From: Tolypothrix tenuis PCC 7101
GTDB taxonomy: Bacteria; Cyanobacteriota; Cyanobacteriia; Cyanobacteriales; Nostocaceae
Assembly (NCBI RefSeq): GCF_002368295.1
Contig: NZ_AP018248.1
Location: forward strand, 682,001-746,000
Direction of reading: 5' to 3'
DNA length: 64,000 nucleotides
The notes under the pieces were generated by a model. That model saw nothing but the letters and a program-made list of their open reading frames with translations. It was not told the DNA's origin and did not search any database. The translations under genes and the position numbers were made by a program. Positions 9,289 to 17,587 of this stretch are shown one piece after another; positions within the stretch are counted from its first letter, which is position 1, and every line of letters starts with the position of its first letter.

Positions 9289-9411
9289 CTAACGTGCTTT
9301 ATTCAGTTTTTGACTTGGCTGTTGAGGGTTATTTTTGTTGATATTAGCCTGGATAGCACCAGTTTCAGTTTTAGGAGGATGTCCATTATCGCGAGGTTTT
9401 TTCCGAGTCAT
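9289..9411 (-). CDS. Small basic hypothetical peptide (40 aa)
   Basis: Frame starting MTRKKPRDNGHPPKTE and ending QQPSQKLNKAR: basic, Pro/Asn/Gln-rich and probably disordered. AAGGA lies 11 nt before the ATG. A TCCGGA hexamer lies 64-69 nt upstream. No family recognised. Such short basic ORFs occur in cyanobacterial genomes, but whether this one is translated cannot be judged from one sequence. Confidence 0.4.
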   Translation of the reverse strand: MTRKKPRDNGHPPKTETGAIQANINKNNPQQPSQKLNKAR

Positions 9412-9439
9412 AATCAATACAATCCTTGTTGGTTAACTC

Positions 9440-9480
9440 TCTACAAATTGAACTACAAGCGTATAAATTGTGAATCCGGA
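9440..9480 (-). promoter_or_regulatory. Possible DIF-type promoter (TCCGGA) before small ORF
   Basis: TCCGGA at 9475-9480 is the same hexamer that precedes the NsiR1 units. On the minus strand a weak -10 candidate, TGTAGT, follows after 17 nt, which would place a start near 9444. One short hexamer is weak evidence by itself. Confidence 0.2.
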
Positions 9481-9603
9481 AAATCCTAAAAAATTACTAG
9501 CTGGTAGCGAAATATATATTACGGCTCGAAGATCATCCCCAGTTGTTGTAAAAGTATGGGGAAGAAAATTGTCAGCTAAATTGACATTTGATTTGCAGAA
9601 TTT

Positions 9604-9628
9604 AGGCGGGCAAGATGCCCACACAACA
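9604..9628. repeat. Short REP-like hairpin GGGC-AAGAT-GCCC
   Basis: Sequence GGCGGGCAAGATGCCCACAC contains a GGGC/GCCC stem. It resembles a short intergenic repeat I recall as common in Nostoc-type genomes. No other copy was noticed in this window. Confidence 0.4.
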
Positions 9629-9712
9629 AGATACTGATAAAATTTAATCTGCAAATTAGATGTGTTTTAGCTTTCATCCCGATACTTTTACTCTCCAAAA
9701 AGAGAGCTAATG

Positions 9713-10486
9713 TTAAGCAAAGCTAGTAAAATCCAGATTTGGGGGAATATCTTGAATCCTTCCAGGCCCGATCGCACGCAATGCTTCTTTTAAATCAATA
9801 TCGCCAGTATATAAGGCACGCCCTACAATTACGCCATTTACACCTTGAGGTTCCAACACCAACAAGCTCAACAAATCGGTAACTGAACTTACTCCACCTG
9901 AAGCAATTACGGGGATAGAAATTGTAGCAGAGAGTTCTCGCAAAGCTTCTAAGTTTGGCCCTGAGAGAGTACCATCACGGTGAATATCAGTGTAAATAAT
10001 CGCTGCTGCTCCTAATTCTTGCATTTGTACAGCTAGTTGGGTTGCTAGTACTTCTGAGGTTTCTAACCAACCGCGAGTTGCGACTAATCCGTTGCGTGCA
10101 TCAATCCCAACAATAATTTGTCCGGGAAATTCTTGACAGAGTTGTTGTACTAGTTGGGGTTGTTCAACAGCAACGGTTCCCAGAATCGCTCGTTGTACGC
10201 CAATATTAAATAACTGCTGGACACTAGCGCGATCGCGTAATCCCCCGCCTACTTGAATTGGTACTGATACCGCTTGTGCGATCGCTTCGATGGCTTCCAA
10301 GTTGACAACTTTACCTGCTTTTGCACCATCCAAATCTACTACATGGAGCCTAGCTGCACCTTGATCAACCCATTGCTTTGCAACATCAGCTGGGTTTTCA
10401 CTAAATACTTGCGAGCGATCGTAGTCACCCTGATAAAGTCGTACACAACGGCCGTCTAGTAAATCAATTGCTGGAATTACATCCAT
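9713..10486 (-). CDS. hisA: HisA, phosphoribosylformimino-AICAR-phosphate isomerase
   Basis: Fourth-step enzyme of histidine synthesis: an Amadori isomerisation of ProFAR to PRFAR on a cytosolic TIM barrel. Signature strands are present: MDVIPAIDLLDGRCVRLYQGDY at the start (catalytic Asp in AIDL), VGGGLR, GVQRAILGT, VGIDARNG, IIYTDIHRDGTLSGPN (second catalytic Asp), IASGGVSS and GVIVGRALY. The frame is open up to 10504, but the ATG at 10486 starts the conserved N-terminus and has GAGG 8 nt upstream. That gives 257 aa, the family norm. It stands alone without other his genes, as is usual in cyanobacteria. Confidence 0.96.
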   Translation of the reverse strand: MDVIPAIDLLDGRCVRLYQGDYDRSQVFSENPADVAKQWVDQGAARLHVVDLDGAKAGKVVNLEAIEAIAQAVSVPIQVGGGLRDRASVQQLFNIGVQRAILGTVAVEQPQLVQQLCQEFPGQIIVGIDARNGLVATRGWLETSEVLATQLAVQMQELGAAAIIYTDIHRDGTLSGPNLEALRELSATISIPVIASGGVSSVTDLLSLLVLEPQGVNGVIVGRALYTGDIDLKEALRAIGPGRIQDIPPNLDFTSFA

Positions 10487-10579
10487 TACCTCATCCTCAA
10501 TCAATAATTACTAATTCGTAATTAAAAAAATGTTAGGCTAGCCCAAACATTGATGTTTCAAGAAAGTCAAGAATTGGAG

Positions 10580-10641
10580 AGACGCGATTAATCGCGTCTG
10601 TACAAGAGTCAAAGTTACTCTGGAGCAACTTTTGACTCTTG
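10580..10641. repeat. AGACGCGATTAATCGCGTCT palindrome plus adjacent hairpin
   Basis: A perfect 20-bp palindrome at 10580-10599 is followed by a second hairpin, AAGAGTCAAAGTT (from 10604) / AACTTTTGACTCTT (to 10641). Together they fill the gap between hisA and the DUF3593 gene and may end the minus-strand DUF2499-DUF3593 transcript. The palindrome is one of six related copies in the window. Confidence 0.7.
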
Positions 10642-10662
10642 ACTAATTAAAAGTACAAAACC

Positions 10663-10977
10663 CTATGCTTGAGTGTTTTCTGGTGAATTTTTCGCTTTTA
10701 ACTGCTTTACAGCTTTCCAGAAACCTAGCACAATCAAAATGTTAGAAAGGGTTAAGAATAGCTCTGCACCACCGTGCAGCCAATCGACATTTGCTAAAGC
10801 CTCTTTGTAATGAACTTTGGCGTAGATTCCTGCTGGGATGGTAATACCTACAAAAACTAAAGTGCCGTAAAATCCATACAAAGCTAAACGTGGCATTAGC
10901 TTGCTGCTGCTGATAAACCACAAGAAACCCAAATAAGGAAACAGTGAAATGGCAAAAAGGGCATCTTTAGATATCAT
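10663..10977 (-). CDS. DUF3593 small membrane protein
   Basis: 104-aa integral membrane protein with three hydrophobic segments at about 5-25, 33-53 and 68-88 and a basic, polar C-terminus. Recognised as the DUF3593 family of cyanobacteria and plastid-bearing eukaryotes; function unknown. Its start overlaps the stop of the DUF2499 gene by 4 nt, so the two are translationally coupled and probably act together in a membrane, possibly the thylakoid (inference). Confidence 0.8.
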   Translation of the reverse strand: MISKDALFAISLFPYLGFLWFISSSKLMPRLALYGFYGTLVFVGITIPAGIYAKVHYKEALANVDWLHGGAELFLTLSNILIVLGFWKAVKQLKAKNSPENTQA

Positions 10978-11321
10978 CGCTCTGATTTGATAGGTTGGTT
11001 TGCAACAGAATTAATTCCCTGATGAGCAGACTTGGCAGAACGCCAAATCCACACCGCAGCTGCCCAAAGGGTAAAATTACCAACTAAGGTCATGGTAGCT
11101 TGAAGTGTTACCAGCCATTCCAAAGATTGGGGATTATCAAAATAGTGCCAAGTGCAAGCACACATAGCACTAACCAAAGCGGGTAACATGGCTAAGGACA
11201 ATCCCCACCAAGTCCGGTTACCAGTGAGTTCGCCGTAAGTCCAGATTAACCAAATAGCGGCAATCCACTCAATGACGCTAGAAACATGAATAATCCAGGT
11301 GGGAATTGAAAGCACATTCAT
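10974..11321 (-). CDS. DUF2499 (Ycf49-like) membrane protein
   Basis: 115 aa with three or four membrane helices (IIHVSSVIEWIAAIWLIW; GLSLAMLPALVSAMCACTWHYF; LVTLQATMTLVGNFTLWAAAVWIW). Matches the DUF2499 family, whose algal plastid member is called Ycf49. Conserved features include the WHYFDN motif and aromatic residues in the second segment. Function is unknown. First gene of a two-gene overlapping operon with DUF3593; both families occur in oxygenic phototrophs, which suggests a photosynthesis-linked role (inference). Confidence 0.8.
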   Translation of the reverse strand: MNVLSIPTWIIHVSSVIEWIAAIWLIWTYGELTGNRTWWGLSLAMLPALVSAMCACTWHYFDNPQSLEWLVTLQATMTLVGNFTLWAAAVWIWRSAKSAHQGINSVANQPIKSER

Positions 11322-11363
11322 AAGATTGCCGAAAAGTCAATAGTTAGGGGTCGAGATTTGTAG

Positions 11364-11484
11364 AGACGCGATTAATCGCGTCTTACTCAAGGGTCAAGGG
11401 TCAAAGGTCAAGGGTCACAAGGATGTATTTCTTCCTTATTTTCCCAGTCCCTAGTCCCCAATCGCCCCATCCCCCATCTTCCCA
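11364..11484. repeat. Palindrome and heptanucleotide tandem repeats (STRR)
   Basis: Three repeat types are stacked in the csaB upstream region: the AGACGCGATTAATCGCGTCT palindrome (11364-11383); about four units of a GGGTCAA-type heptamer (11387-11420); and a pyrimidine-rich CCCAGTC/CCCCATC heptamer run (11441-11484). Such 7-bp short tandem repeats are known from heterocystous cyanobacteria. They occupy most of the 280-nt gap. Confidence 0.75.
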
Positions 11485-11603
11485 CAAGAAAAATCTGATT
11501 TTTCGCGAAGTATGCCAGCCATTTCACCTAACATCTGGGTAAGTAGCAGATAATCAAGGTCAATTAAACTTGATCAGCTAAAATTTCAAATCAAAAATCT
11601 CAA

Positions 11604-12653
11604 ATGAAACCGATGCGGGCTTTATTATCTGGGTATTACGGAAAAGGGAATGGTGGAGACGAAGCTTTATTAGCAACGCTGTTGCAGATGCTACCGCCTC
11701 ATGTCACGCCTGTGGTGCTTTCTGGTAATCCTGAAGAAACCCGCGATCGCTATGGTGTGGAGAGCTACGATCGCATGGCTTTTTTACCTGTACTGCAAGC
11801 TTTGCGTTCTTGTGATGCGTTTATTTGGGGTGGTGGAAGTTTAATCCAAGATGTTACCAGCACCATTAGCCCTGTTTATTATGGGGGACTGATGGCATTA
11901 GCCCAAATGATGGGCTTAAAAACCGTTGCTTGGGGTCAGGGAATTGGGCCGCTGAAACGTGCCCAAACACGCTGGTTAGCACGAAAAACTTTTGCTGCTT
12001 GTACGAAAGTGAGTGTACGCGATCGCGCTAGTGCAGCCTTATTATCTGACTGGCAAATTCCCTGTATCCTGTCTCCAGACCCGGTTTGGGCGTTGGAAGC
12101 TAAACCAGTAACCGGACTTACGGATTTACCTGCTCACAGAGTTGCCGTAACTTTGCGATCGCATCCACAATTGACCGAAACACGCTTGGCAAATTTAACG
12201 CAGGCGTTGGTTAAGTTTCAGAAAGCTACACAAACTTTTATTTTGTTACTGCCTTTTCAAAAAAGTGAAGATTTAAATATTGCTGAGGCAATTCAACCAC
12301 ACCTCAAAGATGTCAGCCAGATTATGTGTTTAGAAGATCCACAACTTTTAAAAGGTGTGTATCGCCATGTAGAGATGACAATCGGGATGCGCCTACACAG
12401 TTTAATTATGGCTGCGGCTGAAGGTTGTCGCTGTTTTGCCCTGAGTTACGACCCGAAGGTAAATCGCCTAATGGAAGATTTATCTATGCCTGGATGGGAT
12501 TTAGCGAATTTACCGGACGATCCCAATATTATTAGTAAAGTTTGGATAGAGCATTATGCTCATGGCAATCCATTATCCTCAGAGCAAATTCAGTCTCTAG
12601 TAAATCGGGCATTAATGCATCGTGAGTTGCTGATTGCAGCTTTAGAAATTTAA
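11604..12653 (+). CDS. csaB: Polysaccharide pyruvyl transferase CsaB
   Basis: 349 aa. Enzyme of the CsaB family, which adds pyruvyl ketals from PEP to a secondary cell-wall polysaccharide; in other bacteria that modification lets SLH-domain proteins bind. Seen: GYYGKGNGGDEALL near the N-terminus, AFIWGGGSLIQD (about 73-84), VAWGQGIGP, VSVRDRAS and the late GMRLHSLIMAAAEG (about 258-271), all typical of the family. ATG at 11604 or 11613 are both possible. The SLH porin of this window is a plausible beneficiary, because its SLH domain needs a pyruvylated ligand (inference). Confidence 0.9.
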   Translation: MKPMRALLSGYYGKGNGGDEALLATLLQMLPPHVTPVVLSGNPEETRDRYGVESYDRMAFLPVLQALRSCDAFIWGGGSLIQDVTSTISPVYYGGLMALAQMMGLKTVAWGQGIGPLKRAQTRWLARKTFAACTKVSVRDRASAALLSDWQIPCILSPDPVWALEAKPVTGLTDLPAHRVAVTLRSHPQLTETRLANLTQALVKFQKATQTFILLLPFQKSEDLNIAEAIQPHLKDVSQIMCLEDPQLLKGVYRHVEMTIGMRLHSLIMAAAEGCRCFALSYDPKVNRLMEDLSMPGWDLANLPDDPNIISKVWIEHYAHGNPLSSEQIQSLVNRALMHRELLIAALEI

Positions 12654-12821
12654 GACACATTCAAACTAATGCCAGTCGCCGAGGTCAGATTGACTTTCCA
12701 AAGCGCTGGCGAATTTTGATGCTAATGTTGGAAATTAGCGATCGCAAACAATCATGGCACTACCCTTAAGAGCAGTAATAGCAGCCTCAACAACAACAAT
12801 CAGTTAGGTTTTTGTTAAAGA

Positions 12822-13622
12822 CTATTTGTTATTTGTACAACAATCAATTATTGGGTCTGCTGCAAATGCATTTAAACCCACTGATTGTAAGAATACACCC
12901 CAATCAGATTTGACCTTTAAATTGTTCGGTTCACTACAACGTAAATCAATATAACTGCTTAGTGCTTCATGCCAAATACCAGCTTCTGCATAAAGTCCTG
13001 GGCGTTTCCGCGCATCTGCTTGTTGTAGAGCTTTCGTCAGGGTGGGTTCGGGTTGTGCGCGTTCAACCCATCCTTCTACATTAGGATTTCTGATGGGATT
13101 TTGCTCATCACAAACTAATGTCAAATACCAGTGATAGCGTTTACCGACTTTTAAAGGAGTAGCACTCGCAGGGAGGGTAAATTTCATAATGCCGGGTTTA
13201 GTCGGTACGTTTAAAGTAGTTTCATAAACTACATCATCATCATCGTTATTATCCTGATTTGCCTCAGCTAAAATCACAAACTGGGCTGTTTTGACAGAAG
13301 ATGCAGGTACGTGCCAGAAAAAAGTTGGACGTTCTGCAAAAGTTAACCCTAAATTCTCTTTTGGCATTAAGGGCGTTAATGATTGATTTTTTTGTACACA
13401 ATATCGGCCCCGAGTTGCACCACCTGCACTAGCTGGTGGTAATCCCCGCTTAGGTGGTTTAAAACCTTGACTGATTAACAAAGGTGGTTTTTGCGGCTGA
13501 CTTAGCAAAGTTGGGTTAACTTGGGTTTGTGCCTGTGCTGTTAAATTGGGAATAGTAGCCAGTTCCAAAAGAAAAGGTACGGAACAGGTTACGAAAAGTA
13601 GAGGCCGCTTGATCCAATTCAT
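12822..13622 (-). CDS. DUF928 domain-containing secreted protein
   Basis: 266 aa from the ATG at 13622. A TTG 18 nt further upstream also keeps the frame open, but GAGGA lies about 10 nt before the ATG. N-terminal signal peptide (LLFVTCSVPFLLELA ... LTAQAQ), then a Pro-rich linker and the DUF928 domain from about 85: RPTFFWHVPAS, the central Asp run NQDNNDDDD, KVGKRYHWYLTLVCD and WVERAQPEP. DUF928 proteins are common in cyanobacteria and exported; their function is unknown. The acidic run could bind metal, but nothing proves it. Confidence 0.82.
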   Translation of the reverse strand: MNWIKRPLLFVTCSVPFLLELATIPNLTAQAQTQVNPTLLSQPQKPPLLISQGFKPPKRGLPPASAGGATRGRYCVQKNQSLTPLMPKENLGLTFAERPTFFWHVPASSVKTAQFVILAEANQDNNDDDDVVYETTLNVPTKPGIMKFTLPASATPLKVGKRYHWYLTLVCDEQNPIRNPNVEGWVERAQPEPTLTKALQQADARKRPGLYAEAGIWHEALSSYIDLRCSEPNNLKVKSDWGVFLQSVGLNAFAADPIIDCCTNNK

Positions 13623-14060
13623 GCCTAAATTTCCTCGCAACTATTTATGTAAATATAAAAGTTCCCTAGTTGTTGATAAACCAAAACTGTGGCAGCAATC
13701 AACAGGGGTAATCAATAGACTCTACAAGTACTGCATCATTGGGAAGTGAAAATATAGTATGACCTAGTGATAGGTTTTATACTGTGACAACAGTCGAAAA
13801 CACAGAAGTATTGTTCCCGTTCGGTGGTTTAGCTACGCAGAATTTAACATTACCTCATATAGTCTTCAATAACCTTTGATTGGAGGTAATTGAGCAGTTG
13901 AATAAAAGTAATTTTTTTTCGGAAGAAAGTAATACATTATACATTATTTTAAGTATTAAATAATACAAGTAATGGATAATAGGTAATTGGGAAATAACGG
14001 AGTAAGTAGTTTTTGACTGTTGACTACAGATGCAATTAATTGCGTCTCTCCGATTTTTAG
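13623..14060. other. Intergenic spacer with one dispersed palindrome copy
   Basis: About 440 AT-rich nt between the DUF928 start and the FabF-like stop. It contains a degenerate copy of the palindrome family, AGATGCAATTAATTGCGTCT, at 14028-14047. I see no convincing gene. Confidence 0.6.
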
Positions 14061-15251
14061 TTATTTCCCTAAAGCTACTACTGCATTTTGACCGCCAAAG
14101 CCAAAACTCAAACAAAGGGCAGACTGAATGTGATGGTGACGAGCGGTTTTTACAAGACTTAAATTAAATTCTGGCTGCTGCAATCCGACACAGGGAGGCA
14201 AAATTTGGTTTTGCAAGGCTAGGAGTGAAAAAGCTACACCCAAGGCTCCAGAAGCGCCGAGAGTGTGGCCTGTGCTTCCTTTAGTTGAACTCACAGCCAC
14301 TTTTTGGGGAAACACCCGCTTGATCGCAATGCTCTCTGTGCGATCGTTTAGCTGTGTTGCTGTACCATGAGCATGAATATAATCAATATCTTCTGGTGTC
14401 AGACAACTACGCTCTAAGCATTGCTTGATAGATGCGATCGCGCTTTTAGCTTCTGGTTCTGGAGCATTACCATGATAAGCATCGTTAAGTAAGCTAAAGC
14501 CCAGCACTTCCCCATAAATTTTGGCTTGTCGCTGCTTGGCTAATGCTGCTGATTCAAGCACAAACACAGCTGCGCCTTCTCCTAGAACAAAACCTTCTCG
14601 TTGTAAATCAAAAGGATAAGCGCCAGTTTTTGCTAAAGCGCCCATTTGCTGAAACCCTGTCAAAGTTAGGGGTGTAATCGGTGCTTCTACGGCTCCAGCG
14701 ATCGCTCTTTGATATTGTCCTGTTTGCAATAGCATAGTAGCTTGGGCGATCGCCCAGATTCCTGTAGCACAAGCAGCCATTGGTGCTAAAACGCTCCCAG
14801 TTGCACCAATTTGTCTGGCTGCGGCGATCGCATTCATGTGCGGTAAAGTATTTAACCAATTTTCCATCTCCCTCATGTGTAAGGGAGATGAAAGGCGATC
14901 GCTTTTGTACATTTGCTGCGCCAGTTTTTCCCAAGCAGCTTGATAAGCACGACTTGAGCCAATCACGACAGCACAATCAGGTAAAGGAGATGATAACCCA
15001 GCATCTTCTAAAGCCGCAGCTACAACCGACTGCGTCAGCTTTTCTAATGGTGCTGGTTGTTCAGCAATCAACCCTAAAGGAAATGCTTCTAGTTCTGGGA
15101 AAGGTTGATGTAATTTAATTCCAGATTTACCTGCAATTAAATTCTGCCAACTAGCCTCTAAGCTGTCTCCTAAAGCAGAAACTAGACCAATACCAGTGAC
15201 AACAACCTTAACCAATTTGGGACTTGGGATTTGGGATTTGAAATTTGTCAT
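14061..15251 (-). CDS. Beta-ketoacyl-ACP synthase II-like (FabF family)
   Basis: 396-aa condensing enzyme of the KAS I/II fold. The catalytic triad is visible: Cys161 in PMAACATG, His295 in HAHGTAT and His329 in KGSTGHTLGASG, with the C-terminal SFGFGGQNA loop. It should extend acyl chains on ACP. It diverges from housekeeping FabF (HAHGTAT rather than NAHGTST), so it may be an accessory KAS for a specialised lipid. The first 12-14 residues are encoded by a heptanucleotide tandem repeat and no ribosome site precedes the ATG at 15251, so the true start may be the TTG near codon 13. It lies 43 nt downstream of the cyclophilin gene on the same strand. Confidence 0.85.
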   Translation of the reverse strand: MTNFKSQIPSPKLVKVVVTGIGLVSALGDSLEASWQNLIAGKSGIKLHQPFPELEAFPLGLIAEQPAPLEKLTQSVVAAALEDAGLSSPLPDCAVVIGSSRAYQAAWEKLAQQMYKSDRLSSPLHMREMENWLNTLPHMNAIAAARQIGATGSVLAPMAACATGIWAIAQATMLLQTGQYQRAIAGAVEAPITPLTLTGFQQMGALAKTGAYPFDLQREGFVLGEGAAVFVLESAALAKQRQAKIYGEVLGFSLLNDAYHGNAPEPEAKSAIASIKQCLERSCLTPEDIDYIHAHGTATQLNDRTESIAIKRVFPQKVAVSSTKGSTGHTLGASGALGVAFSLLALQNQILPPCVGLQQPEFNLSLVKTARHHHIQSALCLSFGFGGQNAVVALGK

Positions 15252-15277
15252 GGGTAATAGGAAAAACTATTACCCAT
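15216..15277. repeat. Heptamer repeat and inverted repeat at the FabF-like start
   Basis: TTGGGAT-type heptamers run from 15216 to about 15245, inside the annotated N-terminus. They are followed by a perfect 11-bp inverted repeat ATGGGTAATAG (15250-15260) / CTATTACCCAT (15267-15277) and an ATTACCC heptamer pair. The hairpin covers the proposed ATG. Confidence 0.7.
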
Positions 15278-15294
15278 TACCCAATTTTGCAATC

Positions 15295-16080
15295 TTAACC
15301 AGGAGTTTTTAAGTTTTCTGCGCCTTGGGTGACTTTAGCAGATTCGATGCGATCGCCTTGCTTTATTTTATTTACTACCTCAAAGCCGCTGGTTACATTG
15401 CCAAACACAGCATAGTTTCCATCTAAAAAGCCTAGATCTGCTAAGGCAAAGTAAAACTGAGAAGATGCAGAGTTTGGTTGTTGCGATCGGGCCATTGCTA
15501 CTGCACCTTGTTTATGATTCAAGGCAGGTGGCTGAGTAATCGTCTTACCGTAAATTGGTTCTGCTGCACCCTTGGGCTTAATTTCTAAGGGTATATAGCG
15601 CTCATTCTTAGTTTTGGGGTCAATATAGCCACCTGTCCCCAGCCTATTTGCTGGAACGCTTGGATCTTTACTTTGTGGATCGCCCCCCTGAACGACAAAT
15701 GGTTGGGGATCGCGTACCACTCGATGGAAAACTGAACCATCATACACGCCCTTTTGCACTAAATCTACGAAGTTACCCGCTGTAATTGGGGCATTAGTGC
15801 CATCTACTTCGATAGTAATTGGTGCGCCGTTCACCGTCATCACCACAGTAGCCTTACCTTCGAGCCGTGGTAAATCATTCATTCCTGGAATACTCTCGCT
15901 AGTAGTTTGTGATACAGACGTTGCTTCAGTGCTTGTCTTGCTGCTTGTCTCAGTTGCTGTTGAGGTAGCTGCTGAGGTAGAAGAAGCATTAGAAGCATTT
16001 TGCTGTGTTGAACATCCACCCAAAATCAACGTCCCAACAATCAAAAGAGCAACCAAAAATTGTGGAAATTTTAACCGCAT
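15295..16080 (-). CDS. Lipoprotein cyclophilin-type peptidyl-prolyl isomerase
   Basis: 261 aa. A signal peptide with lipobox LILGGC (Cys at about 23) anchors the protein to a membrane, probably facing periplasm or thylakoid lumen. A Ser/Thr/Ala-rich linker (about 24-65) precedes a cyclophilin domain: GNFVDLVQKGVYDGSVFHRV, FVVQGGDP, GAVAMARSQQPNSASSQFYFAL and YAVFGNV. It should catalyse prolyl cis-trans isomerisation during folding of exported proteins. The active-site Arg (FHRV) and the SSQFYF core are kept; the late Trp of some cyclophilins is not seen, as in many bacterial forms. Confidence 0.92.
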   Translation of the reverse strand: MRLKFPQFLVALLIVGTLILGGCSTQQNASNASSTSAATSTATETSSKTSTEATSVSQTTSESIPGMNDLPRLEGKATVVMTVNGAPITIEVDGTNAPITAGNFVDLVQKGVYDGSVFHRVVRDPQPFVVQGGDPQSKDPSVPANRLGTGGYIDPKTKNERYIPLEIKPKGAAEPIYGKTITQPPALNHKQGAVAMARSQQPNSASSQFYFALADLGFLDGNYAVFGNVTSGFEVVNKIKQGDRIESAKVTQGAENLKTPG

Positions 16081-16407
16081 GACTAATTACTGACTCAACC
16101 AGAGTATATTATCGTTTCCCAAGCTTTTAGAGTGGGGATTTAATACTCATCCAAAATTTCTCATTTACAATTTTTTACATTTTCTCCAGAGCTATCTACT
16201 CAGTTCCTCAGTTCTTTTCTGCTTGAAAGTTAACAGAGTAAGCAGTCCCAATGAAAAAATTTCACCAGTCTTGCATGAAAGTTGGGGCGAGGATTTTTAC
16301 TCAGATCTCAGCACTTGCAACTCAGGATAACAAAGCAACAAGGAAGATATTTGAGTACAGACGCAATTAACCGCGTCTGTACAACCCTTGACCCTTGTTA
16401 ACATTCT
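16081..16407. other. Intergenic spacer with palindrome copy
   Basis: About 330 nt. It contains a palindrome-family copy, GTACAGACGC ... GCGTCTGTAC, at 16356-16382, close to the ycf4 stop, where it may act as a minus-strand hairpin terminator. No gene seen. Confidence 0.6.
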
Positions 16408-17001
16408 TTACAAACCTTCTAAAGGTACACCCAAGAAGCGGGCTAACTCTGCGCCTTGAGTTTCTAACTCTGTGAGAGCTAAAGGTTGACCGACTCTAGT
16501 TAAAGGAATGTCTCTGCGACCTTTCACGCGTAGATAGAGGACGCGACGAGGATTCAACCCTTCTTTGATGGATATTTGCACGGATTGAGCGTCTTGTAAG
16601 GGGCTTTCAAACTCAATACGACGGTTTTTGCCAGGAAATCCATTGCGGAAAATTTTAATCTTGCCTGTTTCCTGGTTAAATTCGTTATATCCACCGCCTA
16701 CATCCCATAAAATTACTAACCACAGGTATAAGGCTAAAAGCAGGCCAGCAGCGCCGTATAACCCCATAACTAAACCTTGGGGCACAAAAACTAGTTGTGT
16801 TGGATCGGTAACTATGAGTAAATTAACTTTTAGATAGCTGGATATTCCAGCTAATACAAAGCCTGTAGCTCCTAAGGTAACGATAGTTGCCCACCAGTAG
16901 TTGCTCAACCGACGAGAACCGAGAACGTTTTGCTTCAGGACACTTGTAGCCGAGCGATCGCCATTAGGCGAATTGCCTTTGTTAATTGTTGATGCCGTCA
17001 T
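16408..17001 (-). CDS. ycf4: Photosystem I assembly protein Ycf4
   Basis: 197-aa thylakoid membrane protein that helps assemble photosystem I. Two adjacent membrane helices (about 35-55 and 72-98) are followed by a soluble C-terminal domain with IKIFRNGFPGKNRRIEF, VQISIKEGLNPRRVLYLRVKGRRDIPLTR and the end ELARFLGVPLEGL, all characteristic of Ycf4. The N-terminal extension before SVLKQNVLGSRRLSNYWW is somewhat long and disordered. It is divergent from psbD across a 586-nt gap. Confidence 0.95.
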   Translation of the reverse strand: MTASTINKGNSPNGDRSATSVLKQNVLGSRRLSNYWWATIVTLGATGFVLAGISSYLKVNLLIVTDPTQLVFVPQGLVMGLYGAAGLLLALYLWLVILWDVGGGYNEFNQETGKIKIFRNGFPGKNRRIEFESPLQDAQSVQISIKEGLNPRRVLYLRVKGRRDIPLTRVGQPLALTELETQGAELARFLGVPLEGL

Positions 17002-17587
17002 GGAACTACCTTGGCCTGTGACATATTCTCTTTAAAAGTCTGCCATTTGAGGAGTATGTCTTGCAAGTTGATTTTTGGGAATAGGTCATTGGTCATGGTT
17101 AATGGGTAATTGCTGTAGGGTTCAGTATTTAGTTTTTCGCGGTTTGATGATTTCCCCTTTTCCTCTTCTCCCCAATCACCAGTCCCCAGTCCCTAATCCC
17201 CACTCCCCATTTCCAATTGTGTAGATTTCTGAGAAAAGTTGTGTCAGATTGTTAAATTTCTGATATTCATAATATTTATATAGCTTCGTGTTAAATCACC
17301 TGATTCACTTGCGTGGATCGGTCACAAACCCGAACCGATGTGATAAGTTAAGAATCATTAAGTTACCACCAACTAGAACACTAGCCAATGGTACGGGTAA
17401 TGGCATAACTCTGAGAAACGCTGACTGAACTAGGCGGTAAGTTCTCAGAATCTCAGTAGCTTTCAGGTTACGAGAATTTGTCAAAAAAACGTTAATTCCT
17501 CGCGGTAGTTGCTTTAAATAGGGAAAATCACCTACAGCACTGCTTTAGAAACGTTGCAATTTTAGTAAAAAAGAGGATTTTAGTTCA
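17002..17587. other. ycf4-psbD divergent regulatory region
   Basis: Contains a pyrimidine-rich heptamer STRR (about 17160-17213, CCCCAGT/CCCCACT type) and, nearer psbD, a probable long leader with the inverted repeat CTGAGAA / TTCTCAG around 17412-17448. Light-regulated psbD promoters usually have long leaders, but I cannot place the start of transcription. Confidence 0.45.

Noticed and set aside
9433..9654. 73-codon open frame on the minus strand
   Set aside because: It runs through a REP-like repeat (GCGGGCAAGATGCCC), has no ribosome site, and its composition is not protein-like.
13855..14115. 86-codon minus-strand frame
   Set aside because: Overlaps the end of the FabF-like gene in another frame and continues into AT-rich spacer with no start signal.
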